64,000 nucleotides of DNA, from the NCBI GenBank assembly GCA_963779805.1, contig CAVZZN010000004.1, positions 121,629 to 185,628 on the forward strand, read 5' to 3'. Positions 1 to 9,704 of the stretch are shown piece by piece. The notes beneath the pieces were generated by a model, which was not told the origin of the DNA, did no database searches, and saw only the letters and a list, made by a program, of their open reading frames with translations. The translations under genes and the position numbers were made by a program. The stretch comes from CAIWHR01 sp963779805 (GTDB taxonomy: Bacteria > Pseudomonadota > Gammaproteobacteria > Burkholderiales > Casimicrobiaceae). Position 1 is the first letter of the stretch, and every line of letters starts with the position of its first letter.

Positions 1-256
1 CGCGCAGCGCAGTCAGCTCGCGCTCCGGCAGTTGCGAGATTTCGCGGCCCTGGAAGCGATACGAGCCGCTGGTGGGCGGCTCGAGCAGGCCGATGAGATT
101 GAGCAGGGTGGTCTTGCCCGATCCGGACGGCCCGATCAGGGCCACGAACTCCGCCGGCGCGAGCACGAGATCGATGCCGTGCAGCACCTCCGTCTCGACG
201 TCGGTGCCGACGCCGTAGGACTTCCGGATGCCGGAAAGCTCGAGCAGCGCGCTCAC
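1..256 (-). CDS. ABC transporter ATP-binding protein, MacB/LolD type (partial, runs off the left edge)
   Basis: Only the first ~85 residues are inside the window. They read as an ABC ATPase N-terminus: a beta-strand with LSGIRKSYG, then EVLHGIDL, then a full Walker A GPSGSGKTTLLN, and LLEPPTSGS as in lipoprotein/macrolide-type exporters (MacB, LolD). The GTG start overlaps the stop of the upstream permease gene as GTGA, so the two are translationally coupled. It is the third gene of a leftward adaptor - permease - ATPase operon and should energise the FtsX-like permease at the inner membrane. The rest of the gene, including Walker B, lies outside, so the exact subfamily is inferred from the neighbours. 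Confidence 0.9.
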   Translation of the reverse strand, partial: MSALLELSGIRKSYGVGTDVETEVLHGIDLVLAPAEFVALIGPSGSGKTTLLNLIGLLEPPTSGSYRFQGREISQLPERELTALR

Positions 257-1488
257 ATCCGGATCGCCTGCGCCGGGTCGAGACGCGCCGCACGCCGCGC
301 CGGTGCGGCCGCCGCGAGCAGGCCGAACACGATCGCGGCGAGCGCGGTCGACAGGTACGTGCTCGCCGGCACGTCGATCGGGAAGAGCGGACTGCCGTCG
401 GGGTTGCGCACCATGTGCAGGAAGACTTCGACCCACGCGGCGGCCATCGCGCACCCGAGCAGGGATCCGACGAGCGCCACGATCGCACCCTGCAGCAGGA
501 ACACGCGCTGGATCTGGCCGCGCGAGCCGCCCATCGCGCGCAGGATGCCGATCTCGCGTCGCTTCTGGACCACCGACACGACGAGCACGCTGGTGATGCC
601 GAGCACCACCACGATCACGACGAACGCGCGAATGGCGCGATTGGTGATCGTCTGCGCGTTGATGGCCGTCATGAGCTGCTCGAAGGTCGTCATCCACGCC
701 TGCACGTCGAGGCCCGTCTGTGCGCGCAGGTCGGCGGCGATGCGTTCCGCGTCGAAGAGATCCGCCACGCGAAGGTCCAGCTCGGACACGCCGCCGGGCA
801 GGTCGAACAGCGCCTGCGCCGTGCGCAGGCCGACGTACACGGCACGCCGGTTCGCCTCGCGCGAGCCCAGGTCGACGGTGCCCACGACGGTGAACGCGTC
901 CTGCACGGTACCGCCGCTGGTTTCCGTCATGAGGTTGAAGCGATCGCCCAGCGTGATGCCCAGATCGGCCGCAAGCCCCACGCCGATCACCGCTTCGCCG
1001 GGGTTGACCCGGAACACGCCCGCGGTGAGCTTGTCGGCGGTCGAGAAGATGCGGTTGAAGCGCACGGGATCGATGCCCGATACCGCGACCGATCGCGTCG
1101 CGTCGCCGCGCACGGCGAACGCGGGACCCGCGACGAGCGGCGATGCGGCCGTGACGTCCGGGTTGCGATCGAGCGCGGCCATCACCGCCTGCCACTGATC
1201 GATCGAACGCAGCCGCTGCGCACGCGTCTGCACGCGCGGCAGGAGCGCGCCTGCGCCCGGTGCGCGCTGCGGGCGCGCGACTTCCTCCGGCGGCAGGATG
1301 GTGATGTGCGCGGTCGCGCCGAGCACGCGGTTGATCATGTTCGCCTGCGAGCCCGCGACGACGGCCGTGATGAACACCACCACCGCCACGCCGATCGTCG
1401 TGCCGCCGATGATGAGCCACGACTGGAACCGCCCTTCGCGCAGGAAGCGCAGGGCGACGGCGAGCTCGAAGGGAAGGCCGCGGAACAT
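253..1488 (-). CDS. ABC transporter permease, MacB/FtsX family
   Basis: Inner-membrane permease of a tripartite efflux or lipoprotein-export type system, ~411 aa. The order is typical of the MacB_PCD-FtsX architecture: an N-terminal membrane segment (SWLIIGGTTIGVAVVVFI), a long periplasmic domain of ~220 residues, then three C-terminal membrane segments (AFVVIVVVLGITSVLVVSV; a segment after the IQRVF motif; YLSTALAAIVFGLLAAAAP). The conserved RREIGILRAMGGSRGQI lies after the second helix. I prefer the ATG giving MFRGLPFELAVALRF, because FtsX-family proteins begin with this amphipathic stretch; a GTG at 1521 would overlap the upstream adaptor gene. The stop overlaps the start of the ATPase gene (GTGA). 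No frameshift is seen. Confidence 0.9.
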   Translation of the reverse strand: MFRGLPFELAVALRFLREGRFQSWLIIGGTTIGVAVVVFITAVVAGSQANMINRVLGATAHITILPPEEVARPQRAPGAGALLPRVQTRAQRLRSIDQWQAVMAALDRNPDVTAASPLVAGPAFAVRGDATRSVAVSGIDPVRFNRIFSTADKLTAGVFRVNPGEAVIGVGLAADLGITLGDRFNLMTETSGGTVQDAFTVVGTVDLGSREANRRAVYVGLRTAQALFDLPGGVSELDLRVADLFDAERIAADLRAQTGLDVQAWMTTFEQLMTAINAQTITNRAIRAFVVIVVVLGITSVLVVSVVQKRREIGILRAMGGSRGQIQRVFLLQGAIVALVGSLLGCAMAAAWVEVFLHMVRNPDGSPLFPIDVPASTYLSTALAAIVFGLLAAAAPARRAARLDPAQAIRM

Positions 1489-1504
1489 GGGCGTGGCCGA
1501 GCCG

Positions 1505-2692
1505 CTATGCGGAGCGCGCACGCACGCGCTCGCCCGGCGTCACGCCCGGCGTGAGGATGACGCTTTCGCCGGTCGCGAGGCCGCGCGTGATCTCCACATC
1601 GGTGGCGCTGCGCGCGCCGGTCTGCACGCTGCGCCGCTCGGCGCGTCCGCCCGCCACCACGAGCACCCACGGCTCCGTCGACTGCGGATCGTGCACGGCG
1701 CGGGCGGGAACCACCATCGCGTCCTGCTTCTGCGCGACGGCGATGTCGATCGACACGGTCATGTCCGCGCGCAGGAACGCCGGCGGATCCGGAATGCGGA
1801 ACTTCGCCTCGATGGTGCCGCGCTGGACGTCCACGCCCGGCGAGACGTACTCGAGCTGCGCGTCGAAGCGCTGCGTGGGGTACGCATCCGCAGCCACGCG
1901 CGCGCGCTGCCCGATCTGCAGCAGGCCGAGGTTCTTCTCGTCGATGAGCGCCGTGAGCCGAACGGGGCCGTCGAGGGCGAGCGTGAGCAGCGTCTTGCCG
2001 GGCTGCACGATGTCGCCGGGCTCGACGTTGCGGTCGAGCACCACGCCGGCAGCCGGCGCCTCGATGCGCGTCTGGGCGAGCTTGGCCGCGGCCGCGGCGC
2101 GGGCGGCGCGCGCGACACGCAGCTGGTCGTCGAGCAGCCGCCGCCCGGAGCCGGTCGGCGTGCTCGCCGCCGCGGCACCGCGTGCGGCTTCGAGCTGGCT
2201 GCGCGCCACGGCGAGCGCACGGCGCGACTCGTCCACCGCCGCTTCGCCGATGAATCCCTGCTTGAACAGCTTCTCCTGGCGCTCGGCGTTGCGTTGCGCC
2301 ACGTTGAAATTGGCCTCGGCCTGCAGCAGCTGCTGCTCGGCGGAGGTCGCGTCGACGTCCTTCCACTGGGTGATGCGGGTCGCCGCGGCGGCCTCGCTCG
2401 CCTGCGCCTGGGCGAGCGCCGCCGTGAGCTCCGTGCGCTCCAGCGTGATCAGGACCTGATCGGCGCGCACCGCATCGCCGGCGTTCACCGCCACGCTCTC
2501 GACGCGACCCGTGATGGTGGCGCCCACGTTGACCTTGGCCGGCGTGAGCACGCGGCCCGAAACGACGACGGTCTGCTGCAAGGGCGCCGTGCGCACGGCG
2601 ACGACGTCGACGGCCGTGCCGCGCAGCAGGAACCACGCGGCCGCTGCGGCGAGCGCGAGGAGAACGAGGACAAGGTAGATCGAGCGACGCAT
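1505..2692 (-). CDS. HlyD/MacA-family periplasmic adaptor (membrane fusion protein)
   Basis: 395 aa. One N-terminal membrane anchor (IYLVLVLLALAAAAAWFLL) is followed by the two half-lipoyl domains of a membrane fusion protein: VSGRVLTPAKVNVGATITGRV early and RIEAPAAGVVLDRNVEPGDIV later. They are separated by a long helical hairpin rich in Ala, Gln and Glu (about residues 90-190), and a beta-barrel follows. The adaptor bridges the inner-membrane permease to an outer-membrane channel. No TolC-like gene is in the window, so the channel must be supplied elsewhere. It is first in the operon and the permease gene follows immediately. The substrate cannot be read from sequence. Confidence 0.92.
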   Translation of the reverse strand: MRRSIYLVLVLLALAAAAAWFLLRGTAVDVVAVRTAPLQQTVVVSGRVLTPAKVNVGATITGRVESVAVNAGDAVRADQVLITLERTELTAALAQAQASEAAAATRITQWKDVDATSAEQQLLQAEANFNVAQRNAERQEKLFKQGFIGEAAVDESRRALAVARSQLEAARGAAAASTPTGSGRRLLDDQLRVARAARAAAAAKLAQTRIEAPAAGVVLDRNVEPGDIVQPGKTLLTLALDGPVRLTALIDEKNLGLLQIGQRARVAADAYPTQRFDAQLEYVSPGVDVQRGTIEAKFRIPDPPAFLRADMTVSIDIAVAQKQDAMVVPARAVHDPQSTEPWVLVVAGGRAERRSVQTGARSATDVEITRGLATGESVILTPGVTPGERVRARSA

Positions 2693-2857
2693 GGAGGCAG
2701 GGGAAGTGGGTCGCCGCTATCCAGTGCTGTCGGCGCGACCGGTGTCGCCGCAATTATGGCGTCGGCGTGGCGGTGGGAAGGCGACCAGGATCAAACTCGG
2801 ACGCGTGTACAGCCTATGCGGCGTTTCGCGGCACGCAGTCGCCCCGGCCGCGCGCCC

Positions 2858-3961
2858 TCACGTGCGGGCGTCGCGGGCGGGAGCGGCGGGGGCGCGCAAG
2901 CGGCGGACGACGGAGCGCACGAGGCCGGCGAACGTCGCCGTCCAGGCGGCGAGCGCCGCGGCCATGAAGATCGGCGGCAGGAACGCGAGAAAGGGGAGCT
3001 CGAGTGCCTTCGTGAGCTGCTGCGTCGCGGCGGCATACATCCCGAGCGGGAACACGGCGCCCCAGTACAGCGGGTCGTAGCGCAAGGGAAAGCGCCGCCA
3101 CACGTAGCGCCACAGGGCGAGCACCACCAGCATCGGGATCCACCAGGTGCCGGTGGCCCAATAGAACACGGTGAAGCCCTTCAGGAACGGCAGCAGCGAC
3201 TGCAGGAACAGCGCGTCGGGCTCGTTCACGATCAGCAGCGATCCCGCCAGCGTGGAGATCGCCATCGCCCCCATGTTGATCCAGTACGGCGGTGACAGCT
3301 CGGAGGGCTCGAGGCGGAAGAACATGTAGCGGAAGAAGATGATCGCGATCATCCAGATGTAGAGCATCCCGCCCCAGAGCCACATGGAGAGCGCGAGGAA
3401 ATTGAGCGCGAGGCGGAACGGGGGAACGGCGTGTTGCGCGAGCAGGGCCCCCAGCACCGCAACCGATTGCGTCGCGACGACCGCGAGCAGCCAGCTCCCG
3501 TTGATGCCGCGATCCAGGCGCGGCTTGCGCCGCTTGATCGTGAGCGCGGTGAACACGGTATAGGTGACCCCGATCCAGAGCGCGACGGCGAGGATCCACA
3601 GCCCCGTGGCCGTGCGGTCGTCGCCGCGCAGCAGCGCGAACTGGCTGCCCACGATGCTCGCGGCGGCGACCATCGTGAAGAATCCCGGGGCGCGCAGGTG
3701 ATCGGTCACGTCGCCCAGCACGCGTCGCGGATGCCGGAGCACGCGCGCGAGGGTCAATGCCCAGAGCGTGGCGAACAGCACGAGATTGAGCGCGAACAGG
3801 GCCTGCGCGATCACCGTGAGACCGAGCAGGTGGCTCGCGATGGACACGATGCCGGTGGCCATCACCATGCCGAAGTTGGCGGGCGAAAGATCGGCGGGGT
3901 CGAAGCGGCTGCCGCTTCCCGCCAGCGCGGGCGGGTTCGCTACCGGAGGCGGTGTCGGCAC
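2858..3961 (-). CDS. TDT/SLAC1-family transporter (TehA / C4-dicarboxylate exporter type)
   Basis: ~367 aa and almost entirely membrane-spanning; about ten hydrophobic segments can be counted. The start region LSPANFGMVMATGIVSIASHLLG is the first-helix signature of the tellurite-resistance/dicarboxylate transporter (TDT) family, which includes plant SLAC1 anion channels and the malate transporter Mae1. The GTG start gives VPTPPPVANP and lies ten bases after the stop of the upstream oxidoreductase gene, suggesting one leftward transcript. An upstream in-frame start at 4024 would overlap that gene and adds an Arg-rich stretch unlike the family. Organic-acid or anion export would fit a neighbour that makes aryl-acetyl-CoA from indolepyruvate-type acids, but this is inference. 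Confidence 0.85.
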   Translation of the reverse strand: MPTPPPVANPPALAGSGSRFDPADLSPANFGMVMATGIVSIASHLLGLTVIAQALFALNLVLFATLWALTLARVLRHPRRVLGDVTDHLRAPGFFTMVAAASIVGSQFALLRGDDRTATGLWILAVALWIGVTYTVFTALTIKRRKPRLDRGINGSWLLAVVATQSVAVLGALLAQHAVPPFRLALNFLALSMWLWGGMLYIWMIAIIFFRYMFFRLEPSELSPPYWINMGAMAISTLAGSLLIVNEPDALFLQSLLPFLKGFTVFYWATGTWWIPMLVVLALWRYVWRRFPLRYDPLYWGAVFPLGMYAAATQQLTKALELPFLAFLPPIFMAAALAAWTATFAGLVRSVVRRLRAPAAPARDART

Positions 3962-3971
3962 GTGTCCGGCG

Positions 3972-6900
3972 TCAGTCCGCTGCCGCCGTCGCAGGCGCTC
4001 GCGCCGGCGCGGCTTGCGGCGCACCGAGCACCGCGAGCAGCGCTTGCATGCGCGCCCGCGCCGGCGCGATGCTCTTCATCTTCACGTGCCCATAGCCGCG
4101 GATGTCGAGCGGCACGCCTGCGAGCGCCACCGCCGTCGCGTAGTTCGAGTCGTTCACCTCGCGCGCGATGCGCTCCAGCACGCGCTCGAACTCCACGACC
4201 AGCTCGCGCTCGGTGCGTCGCTCTTCGGTGCGGCCGAACGGGTCGAACGGCGTGCCGCGCAACCCACGCAGCCCGGCGAGCACGCGCATCGCGCGGAACA
4301 TCCAGGGGCCGTACTTCTTCTTGCGCGGGACTCCCGTCACCGGGTCCTTGCGCGCGAGCAGCGGCGGCGCCAGGTGGAATTCGACCTGCAGATCGCCTGC
4401 GAACTGCGCGGCGAGCGCCTCGCGGAAGCTCCCGTCGGTGTACAGGCGCGCGACCTCGTACTCGTCCTTGTACGCCATCAGGCGATGGAGCGAGCGCGCT
4501 GCAGCCATCGCCAACGTGTCGCGTCCATCGCCGCAGCGCCGATCCGCCTCGACGACGGGTGCGAGCGCGCGCGCGTACCGGTCCGCATAACGCGCGTCCT
4601 GGTATGCCGTCAGCGATTCGCGATGCAGTCGCATGAGACCGGCGAGGTCCGCGGGCTCGGTCGATGCCGTCGCCGCAGGGGCACCGACGACACGTGCGAC
4701 GGCGTGCGGATCGTGCGCGGCGAGTCGCCCCCACGCGAACGCACGCTTGCTCGCGTCCACGTCGACGCCGTTCAGCTCGATCGCGCGCTCCAGCGCTTCG
4801 AGCGACAGCGGCAGCCAGCCTTTCTGGAACGCATAGCCCAGCAGCACGAGATTCGCCGCGATCGCGTCGCCCTGCACCGCGAGGGCGAGGCCGGTCGCAT
4901 CGAGGCGCTCCGGGGCGCGCCCGAGTGCCCGTGCGAGCGCACGCTGCATCGCGTCGGGCTGCATGTCGAAATCCCGGTCGAGCACCGCTCCGGCCGTCGG
5001 GACCACGGCACTGTTCACGATCGCATGCGTGCGGCCCGGTGCGAGGCGCGCGAGATTGGCCGGGCTCGCCGCGACGACGAGATCGCACGCGAGGAGCACG
5101 TCGGCTCCGCCCGTGGACAGGCGCACCGCGTGCAGGTCTTCGGGACGCGCCGCGATGCGCACGTGACTCGTCACCGCGCCGTTCTTCTGCGCCATGCCGG
5201 TGAAGTCGAGCGTGGTGCACGCCTTGCCTTCGATGTGCGCCGCCATGCCGAGGAGCGCGCCGATCGTGAGCACGCCGGTGCCGCCCACCCCGGCCACGAG
5301 GATGCCGCGCGGCGCGTCGAGCGGCAGCAGCTCGGGCAGCGGAACTTCGGCGGGGACCGCGGCGGCCGCCCGCGTGCGCACGCTCGCGCCGGTGACGGTC
5401 ACGAAGCTCGGACAGAAGCCCTTCAGGCACGAGTAATCCTTGTTGCACGCGGATTGATCGATCGTGCGCTTGCGGCCCGAACGCGGTGGTGAGCGGCTTC
5501 ACGGAGACGCAATTCGACTGGACGGAGCAATCGCCGCAGCCTTCGCACACGGCCGCGTTGATGAACACGCGCTGCGGCGGATCGGGCATGCGCCCGCGCT
5601 TGCGCCGGCGCCGTTTCTCCGCCGCGCACGTCTGGTCGTAGACGAGCACCGTCATGCCGCGCACTTCGCGCAGCTCGCGCTGCACGGCATCGAGCTCGTC
5701 GCGATGGCGCACCGGCACGCCCGCGGGCAGGGCGATGCCGTCGTACTTCGCGGGCTCGTCGGTGACCACCACGACCTGGCGCGCGCCTTCCGCGAGCACT
5801 TGCGCCGCAATCTGCGCGACGGTGAGGTGGCCATCGACCGGCTGGCCGCCGGTCATCGCCACGGCATCGTTGAACAGCAGCTTGTAGGTGATGTCCACGC
5901 CGGCGGTTGCGGCCGCGCGCATCGCGAGCAGCCCGCTGTGGAAGTACGTGCCGTCGCCGATGTTCTGGAACACGTGCTTGCGCGCGAGATACGGTGCCTG
6001 GCCGATCCACGCGGCGCCTTCGCCGCCCATGTGGCTGTAGGTCTGCGTCGAGCGCGGCATGTACACCGCGAGCGTGTGGCATCCGATGCCGCCGAGCGCA
6101 CGGCTGCCTTCGGGCACGCGGGTGGAGGTGTTGTGCGGGACAGCCCGAGCAGAAGAACGGCGTGCGCAGCGGATACGCGGCGCGCGTTGCGGCGACGGCT
6201 TGCATCTGCACCGATCGTGGCGAGGCGCTCCTGCAGGGCGGGCAGGGGTCCGTGCGTGCGCTCGAGGCAGAGCACGATGGCGCGCGCGACATCCGCAGGC
6301 GTGAGCTCGCCCGCGCTCGGCAACAGATCGACGCCGTCGACGCTGCGCTTGCCGTGCACGCGGGGCCGCGCAGGCGACGCATACAGCGCCTTCATCACCT
6401 GGTCCTCGACGAGCGCGCGCTTCTCCTCGACCACCAGGATGTCGGTCAGCCCCTCCGCAAACGCGCGCAAGCCCGAAGGCTCGAGCGGCCAGCTCAGGCC
6501 GACCTTGTACACGCGAAGTCCGAGGCGCGCGGCTTCGACGTCGTCGAGGCGAAGATCGTCGAGCGCCTGCCGCACGTCGAGATACGCCTTCCCGGTCGTG
6601 ACGATGCCCAGTCGTGCCTGCGGCGCGTCGAGCACCACGCGGTCGAGCCGATTGGCCCGCGCGAAGGCGTGCACGGCGGCCATCTTCGGCCCGTGCAGCC
6701 GCGCTTCCTGCTCGAGCGGCGGATCGGGCCAGCGGATGCCGAGTCCGCCTTGCGGCAGCGCGAAGTCGGTCGGCAGCACGATCTGCACGCGCGCCGGATC
6801 GACGTCGACCGTGGCGGAGCTTTCCACCGCTTCGGCCACGGCCTTGAATCCCACCCAGCAGCCGGCGAAGCGCGACAGCGCGAAGCCCGCGAGGCCGAGG

Positions 6901-7440
6901 TCGAGGTAATCCTGCACGGTCGCCGGATTCAGCACCGGGATCATCGCGGCGATCAGCACCTGCTCGCTCTGGTGCGCCGTCGTCGACGACTGGCAGCCGT
7001 GATCGTCGCCGGCGAGCACCAGCACGCCGCCGTGCGTCGACGTGCCGGCGAGATTGGCGTGCTTGAACGCGATCGGTGGAGCGATCGACACCCGGGCCCT
7101 TGCCGTACCAGATGCCGAACACGCCGTCGACCTGCGCATCGTCGTGCAGGGCGACCTGCTGCGTGCCCCACAGCGACGTCGCGGCGAGGTCCTCGTTCAC
7201 GCCGGGCTGGAACGTGATCGCGTGGCGCTCGAGCAGCTCGCGCGCCCGCCACAGGGCCATGTCGTAGGTGCCCAGCGGGGAGCCGCGATAGCCGGAGATG
7301 AAGCCGGCGGTGTTCAGCCCCGCAGCCGCGTCGCGCTGCTTCTGGATGAGCGGCAGGCGCACGAGGGCCTGCACGCCGGTGAGGTAGATGCGGCCGGAGG
7401 CCTGCAGGTACTTGTCGTCGAGGGTGACGGAGGCGAGCAT
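3972..7440 (-). CDS. Indolepyruvate ferredoxin oxidoreductase, fused IorA-IorB type (four frameshifts)
   Basis: Oxidatively decarboxylates aryl-pyruvates such as indolepyruvate to aryl-acetyl-CoA with TPP and ferredoxin. The N-terminus (LDDKYLQASGRIYLTG, then NTAGFISGYRGSPLG) is that of the large fused enzyme found in proteobacteria. The middle carries the TPP region (HMGGEGAAWIGQ) and an iron-sulfur motif CEGCGDCSVQSNC. The C-terminal gamma-type domain starts with ILVAGVGGTGVLTIGALLG. Four single-base insertions (near 7070, 6214, 6137 and 5477) break the frame; removing them gives exactly 1,155 codons, the usual family length. An alternative start 48 bases upstream gives an Arg-rich tail and is not preferred. 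TDT-family transporter gene follows by 10 bases. Confidence 0.9.
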
Positions 7441-7513
7441 CGGATTGCGAAGGCGAAAGCGAGACGCGGCTCGTGCGAGCCGCGCCACGGGCGAGCGAGC
7501 AGGGCGCGCCAGG

Positions 7514-8501
7514 CTACAGCCCGAGGCGTCCCATCATGGCCTCAGGATACCGCGTTCCGGCGGTGGCGCCCGGCGGGAATGCAGCTTCGAGCGCCTGCAC
7601 GGTGCCGGCATCGAGCCGGATATCGAGCGCCTGCACGTTCTGCTCGAGCCAGTGCACGTGGCTCGTGCCGGCGATCGGCACGACGGACTCGTCGCGCGAG
7701 TACACCCAGGCGAGCGCGAGCTGCGCCGGCGTGCAGCGAAGGTCGCCCGCGATGCGCCGCAGCTCCGAGACCATGCGCAGGTTGTGCTCGAGGTTGGCGC
7801 CCTGGAAGCGGGGCATCTCCGAGCGCCGGTCCTTGTTGCTCAACGCGGCTGGTCCCGTCGATGGTGCCGGTCAGGAAGCCACGGCCGAGCGGGCTGTACG
7901 CCACGAGCCCGATGCCGAGCTCCTTGCACAGCGGCAGCATCTCGGCTTCGACATCGCGCGTCCACAGCGAGTACTCGTTCTGCAGCGCGGCGACCGGGTG
8001 CGTGGCGTGCGCGCGACGCAGCGTGCGCGGACCGGCTTCCGACAACCCGATGTGACGCACCTTGCCCGCGCGCACCAGCTCGGCCATGGCCCCGACGGTG
8101 TCCTCGATGGGAACGGTGGGGTCGATGCGATGGATGTAGTACAGATCGATCGTCTCGATGCCGAGGCGCTTGAGGCTCGCGTCGCACGCCTGGCGCACGT
8201 ACTCCGGACGGCCGTCGACGGTGGCGCTGCCGTCGGGTCGGCGGAGATTGCCGAACTTGGTGGCGATCACGTAGCGGTCGCGCCGCCCCGCGATCGCCTT
8301 CGCCACGAGCTCCTCGTTCTTGCCGTGACCGTACGCGTCCGACGTGTCGATGAAATCGATGCCGAGCTCGGCTGCACGATGGATCGTGGCGATGGCCGAG
8401 GCAGGATCGGGATCGCCGTAGATCGGCGTCATGCTCATGCAGCCGAGGCCGAGGGCGGAGACTTCGAGGTTGCCCAGCTTGCGGCGCGGTGTCATCTGCA
8501 T
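7514..8501 (-). CDS. Aldo/keto reductase (one frameshift)
   Basis: NADPH-dependent reductase of the AKR superfamily (cytosolic TIM barrel), 328 aa after repair. The catalytic tetrad is visible: Asp and Tyr in FIDTSDAYGHGKNEEL, Lys in VIATKFGNLRRPDG, and His in LYYIHRIDPTVPIEDT. The C-terminal cofactor region VVPIAGTSHVHWLEQNVQAL is also present. The frame breaks near 7844, where one extra C follows the codon for Ser in TSALSNKDRRSEMPRFQGANL; removing it rejoins the two halves. The enzyme resembles the YajO/pyridoxine-4-dehydrogenase-like group. It is separated from the oxidoreductase to its left by ~70 bases and divergent from the DUF35 operon to its right. Substrate unknown. Confidence 0.88.
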
Positions 8502-8703
8502 ATCCTCCTGCGGGATCTCCCGCGTGTATCGTCGAAAGTGATGGCTTGTGCACCTCGCTCGCGCGCAGCACCGGCCGGATTCTAGAGCCAGTCCATCGCC
8601 CTGGCGACTGGCGCGCGCGAATCTGCGGGCCGGCCGCGGCGTGGCCGCGCCACAATTGGACGAGATCGAGGCAACGCGAGCCGCGCCCCCTGGCGGCCCA
8701 CCC

Positions 8704-8719
8704 GAACTGTCGACAGTTC
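8704..8719. promoter_or_regulatory. 16-bp perfect palindrome, probable GntR operator
   Basis: GAACTGTCGACAGTTC is a perfect 16-bp dyad in the 420-base gap between the leftward aldo/keto reductase and the rightward DUF35 operon. Twelve of its bases (TGTCGACAGTTC) recur at 13679-13690, beside the gene for the GntR regulator that sits between the two arms of this cluster. FadR-type GntR proteins bind short dyads of this kind, so this is a likely operator for the left arm. A TTGACG hexamer lies 29 bases further on but I see no convincing -10 partner. Confidence 0.55.
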
Positions 8720-8775
8720 AGCCGGCTGAATTGGCCACACAAAACGCTTGACGAGCCTCGGCGCTCTGCTGTTTC

Positions 8776-8802
8776 ATTCCCGTTCCGCGGATGGACGGGA
8801 AT
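8776..8802. promoter_or_regulatory. Inverted repeat in the leader of the DUF35 operon
   Basis: An 8-bp perfect stem (ATTCCCGT / ACGGGAAT) encloses an 11-base loop that itself contains CCGCGG. It lies ~120 bases before the DUF35 gene and is not followed by a T-run, so it looks like a leader hairpin or protein site rather than a terminator. The remaining DNA of the 8502-8921 gap holds no convincing gene. Confidence 0.35.
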
Positions 8803-8885
8803 AGGCGCACGAGCGCCGCGGCGTCGGGCGGGGCGCTCGGCATGAGCCAAAGGTACTCCAGTGAACCCGAAGGGGCGTCCCGACG

Positions 8886-8900
8886 GCGAATACCGGAGTG
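8886..8900 (+). repeat. Leader repeat, copy 1 (upstream of DUF35 gene)
   Basis: GCGAATACCGGAGTG, followed at similar spacing by AGCACG and a purine-rich GAAGG stretch, ends 21 bases before the ATG at 8922. The same 15-mer occurs at 16808-16822, 34 bases before the GTG of the thiolase-like gene, again followed by AGCACG and GGAGG. Two identical leaders upstream of two genes of the same cluster suggest a shared translation or processing signal, or a duplicated 5' region. Confidence 0.6.
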
Positions 8901-8921
8901 ACGGAGCACGAAGGCGGTCCA

Positions 8922-9323
8922 ATGAGCACGAAGCCGTCGCCAGCACCCACCGAGGAAACCGAGCCCTTCTGGGCCGCGTGCCGGGAGCACCGCCTCGCCT
9001 ACCAGGCGTGCCTCGCCTGCGAGCGGGCGCAGTTTCCCCCGGGCACGATCTGTCGTCGCTGCCACTCGGATCGGCTCGAATGGCGCAGCGCGTCCGGTGC
9101 CGGTCGCGTGCACTCGTTCAGCGTCGTGCATCGTGCGCCCACCCCCGCGTTCGCCGCGGACGTTCCGTACGTGCTCGCGCTCATCGACATGCCGGAGGGC
9201 TTCAGGCTGATGGCCAACGTCGTAGGATGCGAGCCGGACCGCGTGCGCATCGGCGACCGCGTCGAGGTCGCGTTCGAGCCGCGCGGCGCGGACACGAGCG
9301 TGCCGCAGTTCCGGCTGGCGTGA
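8922..9323 (+). CDS. DUF35 OB-fold / Zn-ribbon acyl-CoA-associated protein
   Basis: 133 aa, intact. The N-terminal rubredoxin-like zinc ribbon has two C-x2-C pairs (CLACE ... ICRRCHS), followed by a small OB fold (GRVHSFSVVHRAP ... PYVLALIDM ... GDRVEVAF). In characterised actinobacterial systems, DUF35 proteins bind thiolase-fold lipid-transfer proteins or MaoC-like hydratases and are needed for retro-aldol or thiolytic cleavage of acyl-CoAs. A thiolase-fold partner is encoded at 16842 in the other arm of the cluster and hot-dog proteins follow immediately. The chosen ATG follows a purine-rich stretch; an in-frame GTG 24 bases earlier is possible. The stop TGA shares one base with the next start (TGATG). 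Confidence 0.85.
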   Translation: MSTKPSPAPTEETEPFWAACREHRLAYQACLACERAQFPPGTICRRCHSDRLEWRSASGAGRVHSFSVVHRAPTPAFAADVPYVLALIDMPEGFRLMANVVGCEPDRVRIGDRVEVAFEPRGADTSVPQFRLA

Positions 9324-9704
9324 TGTTCACCTACGACCGCTTCGTTCCGGGGGAGGTGTACGGCGAGCACCGCTTCGATGTCTCCGCCGGCCGAAGTCGC
9401 GGCGTGGCACGGTCTGTTCGGCGGCGATGCAGGCGAGTGGATGCCGCCGGGCATGGTGTCGGTCGTGGCAATGCGCGCCTACCTCACGGTGGTGACGCCG
9501 CGGCCGCCGGGCAACATCCACGGCGCCTCCCGCTTCGCGGTCCGCCGCCGCGTGCGCGTTGGCGAGTCGCTGATCACCGCGGTGTCGTGCGAAGCGAAGG
9601 AGATCCGCAAGCAGCGGCGGATCGTGCAGCTCGCGCTGCAGTGCCGGGACACGAGCGGTGGGCCGGTGTTCGATGCCCGCGTCACGTCGCTCGTCGCCGC
9701 ATGA
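9323..9704 (+). CDS. Hot-dog-fold MaoC-like dehydratase, FAS1-like N-terminal type (one frameshift)
   Basis: 126 aa after removal of one extra C near 9383. It opens with TYDRFVPGEVYGEHRFDVS, the usual first strand of FAS1-type/MaoC dehydratase domains, and continues with VAAWHGLFGGDAGEWMPPGM and strands RFAVRRRVRVGESLITAVS. I do not see the D-x4-H hydratase motif in it. The next gene has that motif, so the two probably form a heteromeric hydratase in which this is the non-catalytic or substrate-binding half. Gene junctions (TGATG before, ATGA after) imply tight translational coupling. Confidence 0.75.

Noticed and set aside
3431..5492. Very long open frames on the plus strand opposite the oxidoreductase (hundreds of codons).
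   Set aside because: They are Arg/His/Ala-rich with no family resemblance and lie antisense to a well-recognised enzyme; long shadow frames are expected at this GC content.
8548..8751. Possible small gene in the gap upstream of the DUF35 operon.
   Set aside because: The frame has no RBS, biased composition and overlaps the operator palindrome.
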